Below are positions 20,696 through 31,239 of a stretch of 64,000 nucleotides of DNA, in pieces. Position numbers and translations under genes: made by a program. The notes below the pieces were generated by a model. It was not told where the DNA came from. It worked only from the letters and a program-made list of their open reading frames with translations, and searched no databases. The stretch is from Yponomeuta sedellus (Eukaryota > Arthropoda > Insecta > Lepidoptera > Yponomeutidae), in NCBI GenBank assembly GCA_934045075.1, contig OW203745.1, positions 12,300,873 to 12,364,872 on the forward strand. The letters run 5' to 3'. How positions within the stretch are numbered: the stretch's first letter is position 1; each line of letters begins with the position of its first letter.

Positions 20696-21451
20696 ATGGC
20701 ATTTGACGGCAAAGTGGTTCTTATAACCGGAGCTAGCTCAGGCATAGGAAGAGCAACGGCCTTACACTTTTCCAAATGCGGAGCAAAAGTAATCCTCATT
20801 GGTCGTAATAAAGAAACTTTGGATGAAGCTACGGACATATGCAGCAAAAACAGTGGTTACAAAGCTCTAGCTATCCAAGCTGACGTTAGCCAAGACAGTG
20901 ACTGTGAAAAAATCGTCGAGGTTACTAAGCAAGCATTTGGAAAACTAGATGTCCTTGTGAACAACGCGGGAGTGTTCATATCTGATGATATTTACACAGC
21001 TACTATTGAATCGTTTGATGCGCACATAAATACCAATTTGAGATCCGTCTTCAATTTGACCCGACTATTCGTGCCACTACTGGAAGCTAGCCAAGGTAAT
21101 ATAGTGAACATATCGGGCGTGGAAGCAGTGAAGTACTGTAAAGGTCTGTTGACTGACAGTCTATCAAAGATAGCCATACAACAGTTTTCGAAATGTATTG
21201 CTTACGAGCTTGGACCTAAGAATATCAGGTCCAACTGCTTAGCATTGGGGTACGTCACAAATACAAAAATCATGGAGCGAGCCAATATTGACCCAGATGA
21301 GTTTTGGAGAGACTTTAAGAAGAGTGTGCCGCTTGGAGAGTTTATTAAGCCAGAAGAAGTAGCTGCTACAATAGAATTTATCGCGAGCGATAAGGCGAAA
21401 CACATCACTGGACAGAATATTGTAATGGACGGCGGTTTCAGTACGTCTTAA
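20696..21451 (+). CDS. Classical short-chain dehydrogenase/reductase-like protein, copy 2; catalytic Ser and Tyr absent
   Basis: An intact 251-residue intronless frame, identical to copy 1 at 237 of 251 positions by hand count. Changes are at 28-29, 66, 83, 148-149, 168, 176, 189, 193, 201, 204, 208 and 251. The TGASSGIG loop (11-18), NNAG (89-92), N114 and K158 are kept, and so are G141 and D154 in place of catalytic Ser and Tyr. The double loss therefore predates the duplication. Both frames have stayed open, with differences mostly in exposed or C-terminal regions, which suggests a retained function not using the standard Ser-Tyr-Lys chemistry. It lies 4532 bases downstream of copy 1, same strand, with a mariner and a word-array element between. 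The promoter is conserved, so it is likely expressed in a similar way. Confidence 0.93.
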   Translation: MAFDGKVVLITGASSGIGRATALHFSKCGAKVILIGRNKETLDEATDICSKNSGYKALAIQADVSQDSDCEKIVEVTKQAFGKLDVLVNNAGVFISDDIYTATIESFDAHINTNLRSVFNLTRLFVPLLEASQGNIVNISGVEAVKYCKGLLTDSLSKIAIQQFSKCIAYELGPKNIRSNCLALGYVTNTKIMERANIDPDEFWRDFKKSVPLGEFIKPEEVAATIEFIASDKAKHITGQNIVMDGGFSTS

Positions 21452-21830
21452 TTTGGCCAAGCGTAGAGGACGTTGGAGGGAACAGAAAACATAATATTAA
21501 TTTATCTTCCAAATCTAGAACATAAACTTTTGCCGGCCTTCACGCGTACTCGTATTTTATAAACACATTACCATAATTGAAAGACAAAAACGTGCAACAA
21601 AGATGATGATAGTAGTTAAAATGTTTTTATAGTCTTCAGTTTGTAATCATCGCAACTACACTACGCTCTCATTTAAAAAGCAATTTGCGTGTAATTACTA
21701 TGAGCGTGTGTGTCGTTGTTATGAACCTCAACATAAATTGGCTACGGTTGCGTATGTATGTAATAGATGGGTACTTTGTTAGTAAATATTTTATTATTGT
21801 ACGGGTAGATATCTTTACTGGGAGTCGATT

Positions 21831-22775
21831 TTCGCCCATGCGAATTGAAAGCGTAGACACTAAGTATTCGAAGGCTTAGACATTTGTCGCATAAAAATAA
21901 GATAACTCGACAGAGTCGTTAAACATTTATTTTATTATACTGAACAGAATACAGTTTTGGCTGTCGCTCGACTTTTTTTGTAGAATTCAAGTCATAAGCC
22001 TTAGAGTCGTATACGAATTATTTGCTAATGAAGTGGGAATTGGCTGCAACGTTGTTGTAACAGTTGGGTGAAGAAGTTTATTATACGTCATGTTTCCCTA
22101 TTACAATTTTTTTTTGAGGTCCTCATTTCTTTTTATTTACAATACTTATTTACTTCTTTTTAAATCTTCTTCTTCTTCTTCTTCTTCTTGTGTAGTCCAC
22201 TGCTGGACATAGCCCTCCTTCAATGAGCGCCATAGCATTCTAAATATGTAATACTAATTTTAAACTAAATCTAAATACTATCAAAACAAACCTAATTATA
22301 TGTATAAATTAATCAATTTAAAACTCTACCTAAAAGCCAATAGATCATGGCCGCCTCTGGGGAGCGTCCCCAGTATGCTGGCTACATTACCTCCTTGGGT
22401 GGCAAGACTTATCCTTCCCTAATATTTAAATAAAAATAGGTACTAAAACGGTGTTTTTTGGTCTGGTACAAAGAGCTCATGGGGTACTCTGTATTTACAA
22501 TCTAATCCAGTTGAAATCACCGTAGATGATTGGGCTACTATAAAAATAACTTAAACACAGACGTATTAGTCTAATCCACCATCTTTTGAAAACAACCTGG
22601 AAAAATGAGGAGGTTCTCGATTGAAAAAGAATTATTTTTTAGTCGGAATCTTTTTTAATCAGTAAAGCTATATAAGGCTTACGAAAACACTCTAACTACT
22701 CTGTTTTATTTTATTTAACTTTGTTATCTAAGAGTTTGATGCCGTTTAACAACTCGCTTCGTCAACATTTAATTA
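21831..22775. other. Non-coding with a LINE-tail repeat
   Basis: 22160-22240 holds the (CTT)n plus GTAGTCCACTGCTGGACATA repeat. Otherwise no gene. Confidence 0.4.
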
Positions 22776-22960
22776 CCCTCTGTGGCGCAGCGGTAGCGCA
22801 TCTGCCTACCATGCGAGAGGTCCCGGGTTCAAACCGCGGCTGGGGACTAAAACAAATCCCCAGGTCTTGGATGTTTACCTGTTTGTGATGTCGCTGTTTC
22901 TGGTTCCCACGACACAGGGTATCAGGGTATGGGACCAGAAGCAATGTATATGCCTATAAG
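22776..22960 (+). mobile_element. tRNA-headed SINE (Gly-like head)
   Basis: CTCTGTGGCGCAGCGGTAGC is an A box and GGTCCCGGGTTCAAACC a B box. The body follows (CCCCAGGTCTTGGATG). The arms are imperfect and the body is long, so it is a SINE, not a tRNA gene. Confidence 0.6.
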
Positions 22961-23145
22961 TAAATGTTATGTTATTGTTGCTGCGTATACGCACGCTGGT
23001 TTCGGGAAAAGGTCTGTCATGGTCGTGGCAGTTAGCAAACTTTCTGGCTTACCGCTTGGTATATAGCCGTGGCTAAAATTAAATTAATTGTTCAACTTAG
23101 AAATGATTAAATCACTTCCACGCAAAATAAAAGCAGTGGCCTAGT

Positions 23146-23503
23146 GAAGCGCTCGTGGCCTAGTCAAACCGAGTTATTGGAATCTATCACTTGAGTTAAG
23201 CAACAACAGGCGCGGTCATGTGCAGAATGACCGTCCCGTGACTATAGCTAGTGGCATTTTTTCGAGCGGTTCCGTGCTTCGTTAGGCAAGTTAAATCGTT
23301 GGTGCCGGCTGTCATGTAATGGCAATCATTAAACCTATCAGAGGCTTTATTGGTGGCTTAATAACTTCTGACAGTAAGGTCAGCCACTGTCTTACAATCC
23401 TCTACTAATTCGGACTTGACCCCTGTGGTGGAGTATGGCCTAACCTTCCTGCGATGCGGGAAGAGACCCGTGCCTCAGCAGTGGGTACATACAAGGGTTG
23501 ATA
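23146..23503 (+). mobile_element. 5S rRNA-derived SINE, copy 5
   Basis: Full-length sense copy from GAAGCGCTCGTGGCC through the 5S-like GTTAAGCAACAACAGGCGCG to ACATACAAGGGTTGATAT. Confidence 0.85.
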
Positions 23504-23758
23504 TCGAACGCAATAATTTTCCTTGTTACAAACTAGGCTACTCTGTGCTGTGGTAAACAGTGAAAGACATCCCAAACATGGATAATACAGAAATACAGAT
23601 TGAGGTTATGTGTACAAATGTACGGCTGCTCCCAGTGGGAATCGACCCCAAAATTTCCGGGATGATAACACGTGATGACACGTGATAGTAAAGTCATTTT
23701 ACCCGACAAATTCCATTTAAGTTTAAAGGCTATATATTTTAAAACGAATTTCTGAATT

Positions 23759-24412
23759 ACATACATAACCTCACGCCTGTATCCCAGAGGGGTAGGCAGA
23801 GACCAGGGACTGCCACGATCCTGACGTACACCTTCGCTTCATCAACGTTCATAAGTCGTTGCATGCACGCACGCGGTACTTTTTATCTTTCCTTTTGCTA
23901 ATACATCCCGTACTTGGTCGATGTATGTCCGTCTGGGACGTCCCTTACCAGCCCTTCCACCCACATTTGCAATATATATTTGTTTCGTCAATCTTTCTTC
24001 CTTCATCCTCTCCACATGTCCAAACCAACGCAACATTCCTTTCTCAATTCTAGTCACTACATCCTCTTTCAGTCCACAACGCTCTCTAATCAGACTATTG
24101 CGTATCCTGAATTTCTGAATTATAATTATATAATTTAGGGTTATGGCCAGCAGTGGACTGACACCGGCTGATTATGACGATGATGATTATATATTTGTAA
24201 TATGCTGTAAGATTATATAAGGAGATGTTTCGGCTGCACACAATGGAGTGCAAGGCACCGCTTACACAATTTCCCGCTTTTACTCTTCTTTCTATATCAC
24301 CTTCACACTTTCCATCCCTCGTAAACAGGCTCCCCAAATAGACAAATTCTTTTACTTGTTCCACTCTTTCGCCTCTAATCGTTATCTTGCACTCAGTCAT
24401 TTCAAGAAAGTA
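23759..24412 (-). mobile_element. RTE-type LINE 3' fragment, minus arm
   Basis: In reverse it encodes pieces of the reverse-transcriptase C-terminal region: EQVKEFVYLGSLFTRDGKC, then after a gap MLRWFGHVERMKEERLTKQI and GRPRRTYIDQVRDVL, then the untranslated tail. Frames are broken; the enzyme core is absent. Confidence 0.75.
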
Positions 24413-24832
24413 GAATTAATGCAGTTGAAATGAGGTCCTTGAGAATTATAATGTGTAGTGTTATTTTGAATGACAGGATATGCAATAGTCTAAAGAGGTT
24501 GTAGTGACTAGAATTGAGAAAGGAATGTTGCGTTGGTTTGGACATGTGGAGGGGATGAAGGAAGAAAGATTGACTCCCTCTACGGATTGACGAAACAAAT
24601 ATATATTGCGAATGTGAGTGGAAGGGCTGGTAAGGGGCGTCCCAGACGGACTAACATCGACCAAATAGGGGATGTATTAGCAAAGGGAAAGATAAAAAGT
24701 ACCCGGAACCGGCGTGCGTGCATGCAACGACTTATGAACGTTGATGAAGGGAAGGTGATCTGTCAGGATCGTGGCAAATGGCCTACCCCTCTGCCTACCC
24801 CTTGGAATACAGGCGTGAGGTTATGTATGTAT
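24413..24832 (+). mobile_element. RTE-type LINE 3' fragment, plus arm
   Basis: Opposite-strand copy of the same 3' region (GRAGKGRPRRTNIDQIGDVL, RRACMQRLMNVDEGK) ending in a tail like the minus arm. The arms meet at about 24412, giving an inverted pair with outward-facing 3' ends. Confidence 0.7.
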
Positions 24833-24897
24833 GATTATATAAATGTTTCTGTTTGCGTCTACGGAATTTTTAGGATGCTTGGTACAGAGTAAAATAA

Positions 24898-25015
24898 CAT
24901 CACCTCACGCCTGTGTCCCAAAAGGATAGGCGGAGACTTGGGACTGCCACTTACCACAATCCTGATAGATCGCTTTCGACTCATCGACGTTTACAGTCAC
25001 GGAGGAAGTATACAA
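24898..25015 (-). mobile_element. RTE-type LINE 3' tail
   Basis: Diverged copy of the tail only (CCTCACGCCTGTGTCCC, CTTACCACAATCCTGAT). Confidence 0.5.
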
Positions 25016-26060
25016 AATCACCGAAGTTCTTAACTCTCAAAAGCGACTGATTTAGTTAATGACAAGGAATAAACGATGAAACCGACGTCCCTTTGACATA
25101 AATGCTCCCTTCATTTGGCCTAACTGTTTTTGTTCCCTGACCTCGAGTAAATGTTTTTAGGGTTTCCTAGGAAAATTAATTGGGACCCGTCTGCTGAGCA
25201 TAAGGAGAAGAAGAAGAAAAAAGAAGTTAAAAAAGTACTACCTTTCTAACATCACATAGTTGATAGGTTTATGTATGTATAAGTATATTTATTTTATTTT
25301 TTATTTAGATAACATCAAGATAACATTAATTAACATGTAAGATCCAGACTAATCTCCAGAACATGTGTACACAGCATGGTTACAATAAAACATTCACAGA
25401 ATAGTTACACTTACATATATTTATATGTAAATGTATTATCGTATTATTACTTATTTGTATAGTTATAAATATTTCTCTCTTCCTCCCACAATCTTAATTT
25501 AAACACCCGATGCTAAGGTTGGCTGGAAGAGATCTCTGTTAGAGATAAGTTCGCCTTTGGAACAAAGTTTATGTTATGATTTTTCGAATTTACTGCTTGC
25601 AATAAAGAATATAAAAATATAACAACAAAAGATATACATAACTACAAAAAGAAAATAGACAGACATTATAATTATAATGCATACAATGCATAGTCACGGT
25701 ATGGCAGACAGGCATGGTGACGGCGTGTCTGCTGCTGCAAAAGGCAGCTAACTCAGCGGTGTGCTGCTCAGCTTTTTTTCTCAGGATCTGCTGAAATTTT
25801 GTACTTTGAACCCTTACAAAAATGTTCGCCTTGCTCTTGGCGTTTTTCAACCAATTTGGAGCATTCGCCCGGGGGCAGCTTTGATGTAATTTCATAAGAG
25901 AAATAACTTCGCCGTGACGGGAATGGTCTGATCTTTGTTCGGGGGAGTCTTTGTGATAGCCGGACACGGACCGCCAATTAGTGTTTTAAACGACTTTTGC
26001 GGTTTCGGTACAGATGAAAACAATATGTCCCCGTTCCTGATTCGGTCGGTAGTGACTATG
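25016..26060. other. Non-coding with one LINE tail
   Basis: 25490-25620 resembles the tail GGCTGGAAGAGATC with GAGATAAG seen at 62398-62545. The 125-codon minus-strand frame at 25590-25967 is low-complexity at its end and not recognised. Confidence 0.4.
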
Positions 26061-26419
26061 ATAACAACCCTTTGTATGTCCCCACGGCTGGAGCAGAGGT
26101 CTCTTCCTGCATCGCAGGAAGGTTAGGCCCTACTCCACCACGGGGCCAAATCTGGGTTGGTGGAGGATTGTAAGACAGCGGCGGGTCTTACTGTCAGATG
26201 TTATCAACCCGCCTATACGTTCTCTGATATGGCTTAACGACTGCCATTACATGACAGCCGGCACCAACGGCTTAATGTGCCTTGCAAAGCACGAAAGCGC
26301 TCGGAAAAATGCCACTAGGGTAGTCACGGGACGGTCAACCATCCTGCACCTGGCTGTGTTGTTGCTTAAATCAAGTGAATGATTCCAATCACTCGGTTCG
26401 ACTAGGCCACGAGCGCTTC
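26061..26419 (-). mobile_element. 5S rRNA-derived SINE, copy 6
   Basis: Near full-length reverse copy ending at CTAGGCCACGAGCGCTTC. Confidence 0.85.
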
Positions 26420-26469
26420 CAGACCTTTTAAATAAAGAAAAACAAAGAACACATTACATGTCTTTGTTA

Positions 26470-26735
26470 AAGCGTTGGTAGTGGAGCGGTGGTGAACGCC
26501 GGCTTCTCAATCAAGAGGTCGTGGGTTCGAACTTCGGCATGTACCAATGACTCCGTTTTCTAAGTTATGTACATTTGTGAAATTATAGTAGCATTACCAT
26601 TCGCTGACGGTGATTGAAACCCTCGCAAGGGAACCCTAGTGTCTGAAGTGTTAACGCACCTCAGCGTACCCTTGCTACGTAAAATGGCCCAACTATTGAG
26701 GCTAAGTGCGTAAATCTCAGGTCTAACTAACTACG
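26470..26735 (+). mobile_element. tRNA-headed SINE (TGGTAGTGGAGCGG head)
   Basis: A-box-like start and B box GTGGGTTCGAACTTCGG. The body ends GCGTAAATCTCAGGTCTAAC. An inverted copy is at 30488-30760. Confidence 0.65.
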
Positions 26736-26960
26736 TCTTTGTTACTTCGGATCGATCTGTTAGATGGCCAATGTGCATACGCCAAACACACTGACCTGTG
26801 TTAACAGTGGAACTGTTAGCGTACTTGATACCGAAGGTTAGCCTGGGTGATTGGTTTGGGCCACATATTGAAACGAAAAGGTATTATTCAATGTAGCACA
26901 GAAACTGCGACTTAATCTAGGTGTCCAACTAGGTGGCCATTTCGAAATCTAGTTCATTAT

Positions 26961-27045
26961 CATCAACCCATTATGTCCCCACCGAGGGGCACGGGTGTCT
27001 TCCCTGAGGAGGTTATAGGCCATACTCGGGGGCCAAGTCCGGATC
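26961..27045 (-). mobile_element. 5S rRNA-derived SINE, copy 7 (3' end only)
   Basis: Truncated; keeps the CCCATTATGTCCCCACCGAG to GGGGGCCAAGTCCGGAT part. Confidence 0.6.
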
Positions 27046-27109
27046 ATATTGGAGAAAAAATGGACAATAAGTTCCAAAGGGACTACTATAGACTAAGACT
27101 ACTTTACAC

Positions 27110-27200
27110 ATTCTTAGAACGCCGTTTCAGGCAAGCTCAATATATCTGCAGGGATTTTATTATAGAAACGTGTACAATGGCCCATGAAAGATGTAGTAAG
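27110..27200. repeat. Dispersed repeat, partner of 31240-31340
   Basis: TTTCAGGCAAGCTCAATATA and ATTTTATTATAGAA recur inverted at 31240-31340. The rest of 27046-27568 holds nothing recognisable. Confidence 0.45.
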
Positions 27201-27568
27201 CTTTGCCTATTGCATTGGCATATTGGCAGCTCATTTCAAGATTCATGTAAATTCGGTGTACGTAGAATGCAGAAATGCAATTATTTACATTCGCTGTGAC
27301 CTATAAATAAAACCACTTAGGTCAAACTACTCCACCCCAGTACATTTGGAATTTTGCCACTTGGAGAGTATTTAGTGTTACAGCGACATACCGCGCTTCG
27401 AAATGGGCGACTTGTGAGATGTTTTTATAGGCGCTGACTGAAAAAAAGCGCTGAAGCGGAGGGCTCACACCATCGATAAAATGCCGAGCCTTTTGACAGC
27501 AACAGAAAAAACACTGCTAGAAAACAGAATAAATTGTGTTTATGCAAGTGTACTGTTTTTTTTGTTCG

Positions 27569-27725
27569 TTATCAACTCTTGTATGTCACCACAGCTGGGA
27601 CACGGGTGTCTTCCTGCCTCGCTGGAAGGTTAGGCCATACTCCACCACGGGGGCCAACTCCGGGTTGGTGGAGGATTGTAAGACAGTGGCGGGCCTTACT
27701 GTCAGAAGTTATCAAGCCGCCCATA
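27569..27725 (-). mobile_element. 5S rRNA-derived SINE, copy 8, 3' part, split by a LINE
   Basis: Runs in reverse to GCCGCCCATA, where a LINE fragment is inserted. It resumes at 28374 with ATAAGGCCTCTGACATG. ATA is repeated at both junctions. Confidence 0.8.
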
Positions 27726-28373
27726 GATTATATTAGATTAGATTAGATTAGAAAATTCTTTATTGCACAATAACCATATTTGTACAAAGGCGAGCTTAAT
27801 ACTAATGCTGCTGAAGGTGACCATGCGCGCCACGTGGGACGAAACGTTCGCGGAGGTACTGGGGAGAGGAGGGGTCATGTAAGATGCCGTAAAGAAGAGT
27901 CACAATGTGAGCATTCCTGCGGAGGCGGATATTTAGCCAATTTAGCTGAGTGCGAAACTGGGAAACATGGTCATATTTACGAAGGCCAAAGATGTAACGA
28001 ATACAGACGTTGAGAAGTCGATCTAATTTATCGAGAAGTTCCTCAGTGAGGTCGGGATAACACACATCTGCATAGTCAATGACTGGGAGAAGCAAAGCGT
28101 TGACCAACGCAACTTTGGCGGAGTACGGTAGGAACTTTTGCATACGCTTAAGCGAATGCATGGTCGCGAAGATCTTCTGAGCTGAGGTAAGTAACCTCAG
28201 CAACTTGTTTTTTCCATGACAGATTGTCTTGGATATGAAGACCTAAGTTTTTTATTTCCTTACAGTACGGTAAGGGCACGCCATTATAACAGACCGGCGG
28301 CAGGGTATCCCTCTCGATCTTAGATAGCAGAGCCCTACTACCCAGGATAATCACCTGCGTCTTGCCTGGATTG
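27726..28373 (-). mobile_element. LINE 3' fragment nested in a 5S-SINE
   Basis: In reverse it encodes the C-terminal part of a non-LTR reverse transcriptase in two overlapping frames (NPGKTQVIILGS, then ALLLPVIDYADVCYPDL and LDRLLNVCIRYIFGLRKYDH), with a shift near 28200. It ends with an AATAAAG signal and a (TCTAA)n tail. 5' truncated, dead. Confidence 0.8.
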
Positions 28374-28582
28374 ATAAGGCCTCTGACATGGCTTAAAGAC
28401 TGCCAGTATATGACAGCCGGCACCAAAGGCTTAACGTGCCTTGCGAAGCTCGGAAGCGCACGGAAAAATGCCACTAGCTGTAGTCACGGGACGCTTACCC
28501 ATCCCGTACCTGAACGCACTTGGAGTTGCTTAACCAAGTGATTGATTCCAATCACTCGGTTCGCCTAGGCCACGAGCGCTTC
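28374..28582 (-). mobile_element. 5S rRNA-derived SINE, copy 8, 5' part
   Basis: Rest of the split copy, holding the inverted 5S-like head. Confidence 0.8.
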
Positions 28583-28689
28583 TGTTTTTTTTAACTGTTT
28601 TTTTTTTGTTAGTTCTGTGTTAATACGTATGTTACGAGCTCTCTAGAGTACAATAAAGAATATATATTTGTTGAAATTTGTTGAGTTGG

Positions 28690-28711
28690 GTGTGTGTGTG
28701 TGTGTGTGTGT
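28690..28711. repeat. (TG)n microsatellite
   Basis: A pure TG run of about 11 units. Confidence 0.8.
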
Positions 28712-28824
28712 GAATGTTGGTGCAATAAATGTTTCTGGTTTTCTTTTTTTCGGTTTATTTATAATGTTGCGTGCCCTACAGGGTCCACAAAGATGCATAT
28801 TTTTAGTTATGTCATCTGTATATA

Positions 28825-29816
28825 AATAGCCTGCTACTTACGAGTATGTATGCGGAATCTGGGATTCCAATAATTTTAAACGCAATGTCTGACCTCCATG
28901 GTCAAATTCGTTCTTTTTTTAAATACTGGCCGCTAATATTTTTCTCTTATATACGTTAGTGTTTTGTTTTTGTTGGGTTTAAAATTTCATATCGCTGAAA
29001 AAATGGAACTCACTCGTGAAAATATTCGTGCTATGATTTATTACGATTTTCGACGTGGTTTAACGCAACAACAGTGCGTAGATCAATTAACTTCGACTTT
29101 TGGTGGTGAAACTCCATCAAAAACGACTGTGTATCACTGGTTTAGTTAGTTTAATTGCGGGCGCAGTAAGCTCACGGATGAAGTTATCCTGGATCTACGC
29201 GTACGATCGCGAAACTAAACAAAAATCGTTGGGTTGGGGTGTTTCAAAATGAGCCGAACCCTACGAATGTGGCTCGTACAAAAAGCACTGTAAAGCAAAT
29301 GGTGGCCTGCTTTTTTGGTATGAATGGCCATGTGGCTACAATACCACTGGAGAATCGTAGAACGGTTACTTCGGAGTGGTACACGACCATTTGTTTGCCG
29401 GAAGTATTTGAAGAAATACGCCAAAACAACAGCGACGCAGAATCATACTTCACCATGACAATGCCAGCTGTCATACATCTCAGGAAACAACTTCATTTTT
29501 GGATGGTCAAAAAATAGAATTGATGGGTCATCCACCGTACAGCCCTGATTTGGCTCCCAATGATTTCTATTTATTCCCAAATGTAAAGAATAAATTACGT
29601 GGTCAACGATTTTCGACCCGTGAAGATGGCGTAGATGCGTTCAAACGGGAGGTTTGGGAGATACATCAAGTGGAAAAAGTGTTTTACAAATTGGTTTCAT
29701 CGAATGCAAAAGTGCATCGATCATAGTGGAGAATACTTTGAAAAACAATAAAAGCATATATAGCCATATACATTTGTTTATTTTTTCTATTCCGCATACA
29801 TAAATAGCAGCCCTCG
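28825..29816 (+). mobile_element. Second mariner, deleted
   Basis: 992 bp between TA (28823-28824, 29817-29818). Inverted ends share CTGCTA and TGTATGCGGAAT, the left with a small insertion. Its sequence is unlike the 17677 copy, so it is a different mariner lineage. Confidence 0.8.
29003..29726 (+). pseudogene. Mariner transposase pseudogene, second lineage
   Basis: The N-terminal helix-turn-helix (MELTRENIRAMIYYDFRRGL) is present. Then come a stop, an internal deletion that removes the first catalytic Asp region, a middle piece (FQNEPNPTNVARTKS) and the C-terminal motif SPDLAPNDFYLFP. At least two frameshifts; not active. Confidence 0.8.
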
Positions 29817-29819
29817 TAC

Positions 29820-30233
29820 CTGTTGATTGAGTAGTGAGATAAATACACAGGTACTGTGCTTTCTGCCTAATAAATCATCGATTTATCGCTATCGATAATT
29901 AGTCAGTCGATAGTAGGCGTAGGGAATCTTAATCTACGGCTATGTCATAATTTATAGATACAATCCAATGTACAGACTGACTGAGAGTCTGTCTTAATCA
30001 TGCACTGTATAAAATCTGAGAAACTATCACTCCTACGTAAAAGTAATTTAACTTTATCATAAACTACTTTGGAAATCTTTTAAAGAAAATTCTTGAATTT
30101 CGAAGAGCCTACAATTTAGGCAGTAATTTCCCAAACTGGACTGTTATACTGTACTGGCATTTTTTTTATATCCTACTAATATTATTAATGTGATAGTTTG
30201 TGATGTTTATTTATTATAATTCTTTATTGCTCC
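29820..30233. other. Non-coding, no gene seen
   Basis: AT-rich; no supported feature. Confidence 0.4.
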
Positions 30234-30412
30234 AATGAGCCGTTTTCAGCACGAGTTCACAAATCAATTCATAAAAGAACTGGCATACGGCTGTCAAAAT
30301 TAATCTGCGCTGAGCAAAGTTTGACAGACGTGTCCCTTTTCTTGCATGGCCACGGCTGTAAGCGCCATCTATGAATTGATTTGTGAACTTATGCTGAAAA
30401 CGCGTCATTATG
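30234..30412. mobile_element. MITE with imperfect 39-bp inverted ends
   Basis: CGTTTTCAGCA with GTTCACAAATCAATTCAT at the left is inverted at the right as ATGAATTGATTTGTGAAC and TGCTGAAAACG. A second copy lacking its left end is at 30763-30895. Confidence 0.65.
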
Positions 30413-30487
30413 TATGTAAATGAACACGGGCGTGCTCAATCCTTCTTTGCGCTAGTATTCAAAGTATTTTAGTTACTTAGTAGTTTA

Positions 30488-30760
30488 GTTTAGTTAGACC
30501 TGAGATTTCCGCACTTAGCCTCATAGTTGGGCCATTGTACGTAGCAAGCGATGAGGTACGCTAACACCTCAGACACTAGGGTTTCCTTACGATGTTTTCC
30601 CTCACAGTCAGTGAGTAGTATTGCTACTATAATTTAACAAATGTACATAACTTAGAAAACAAAGACATTGGTACATGCCGGGGTTCGAACCCACGACCTC
30701 CCGATTGAGAAGCCGGCGTTCTACACCGCTCCGCTACCACCGCTACCGGCGCGGCCATAA
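30488..30760 (-). mobile_element. tRNA-headed SINE
   Basis: Inverted copy of the family at 26470-26735, with B box GGGGTTCGAACCCACG in reverse. It lies between the two copies of a duplicated segment. Confidence 0.65.
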
Positions 30761-30762
30761 AA

Positions 30763-30985
30763 GAACCGGAATACGGCTGTCAAAATTAATCTGCGCTGAG
30801 CAAAGTTTGACAGACGTGTCCCTATTCTTGCATAGCCACGGCTGTAAGCGCCATCTATGAATTGATTTGTGAACTTATGCTGAAAACGCGTCATTATATT
30901 ATGTAAATGAACATAGGCGTGCTCAAACCTTCTCTGCGCTAGTATTGTAATCGTCACCTTCAAAGTATTTTAGTTACTTAGTATA
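30763..30985 (+). repeat. Direct duplicate of 30275-30480
   Basis: Repeats the MITE interior, its right end and about 75 bp of flank (GGCGTGCTCAA, GCGCTAGTATT, CAAAGTATTTTAGTTACTTA). The duplicate ends about 60 bp before exon B. Confidence 0.7.
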
Positions 30986-31043
30986 GTTGCGCCTGCGCAT
31001 CGCCGGGCCATAGCACCATAGTTACGTCTCCCACTCCCCGCAG

Positions 31044-31179
31044 AGCCGGTGGCAGCGCAGCCGGAGCCGGGAACGCTGCCCCGCCGGCGCCGTGCTGACG
31101 CTGGCGCCCGGCGACAGCAGTCACGATAGCTCCGGCACCAGCACTCCAGCGCACTCCCCACGGCACCGCCCTAAGCGAG
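31044..31179 (+). CDS. Candidate internal exon B of the same unidentified host gene
   Basis: 136 nt, strongly GC-rich in AT-rich surroundings, flanked by acceptor CTCCCACTCCCCGCAG and donor CGAG|GTACGT, both close to consensus. In the phase left by exon A it is open throughout: SRWQRSRSRER, a short hydrophobic turn (VLTLAPGD), then a Ser/Thr/His/Pro-rich tail ending HSPRHRPKR plus one base of a split codon. The Arg/Ser repeat follows directly on exon A's FFTNLK. The intron between would be 23.2 kb and contain both SDR genes. Possible targets of basophilic kinases (RSRSRER) are visible. No later exon was recognised in the remaining 33 kb. Confidence 0.6.
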
Positions 31180-31239
31180 GTACGTAGATACATACAAATA
31201 AGTACTAGAAATAAACATAAACTCTCATTCGCACTATTT

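Larger units (their letters stand above)
20420..21830 (+). repeat. Tandem duplication unit 2 (SDR gene plus flanks)
   Basis: Partner of 15065-16630. Coding parts are far more similar than flanks. Confidence 0.75.

Noticed and set aside
22776..22850. Possible tRNA-Gly gene
   Set aside because: Arms are imperfect and it runs into a SINE body.
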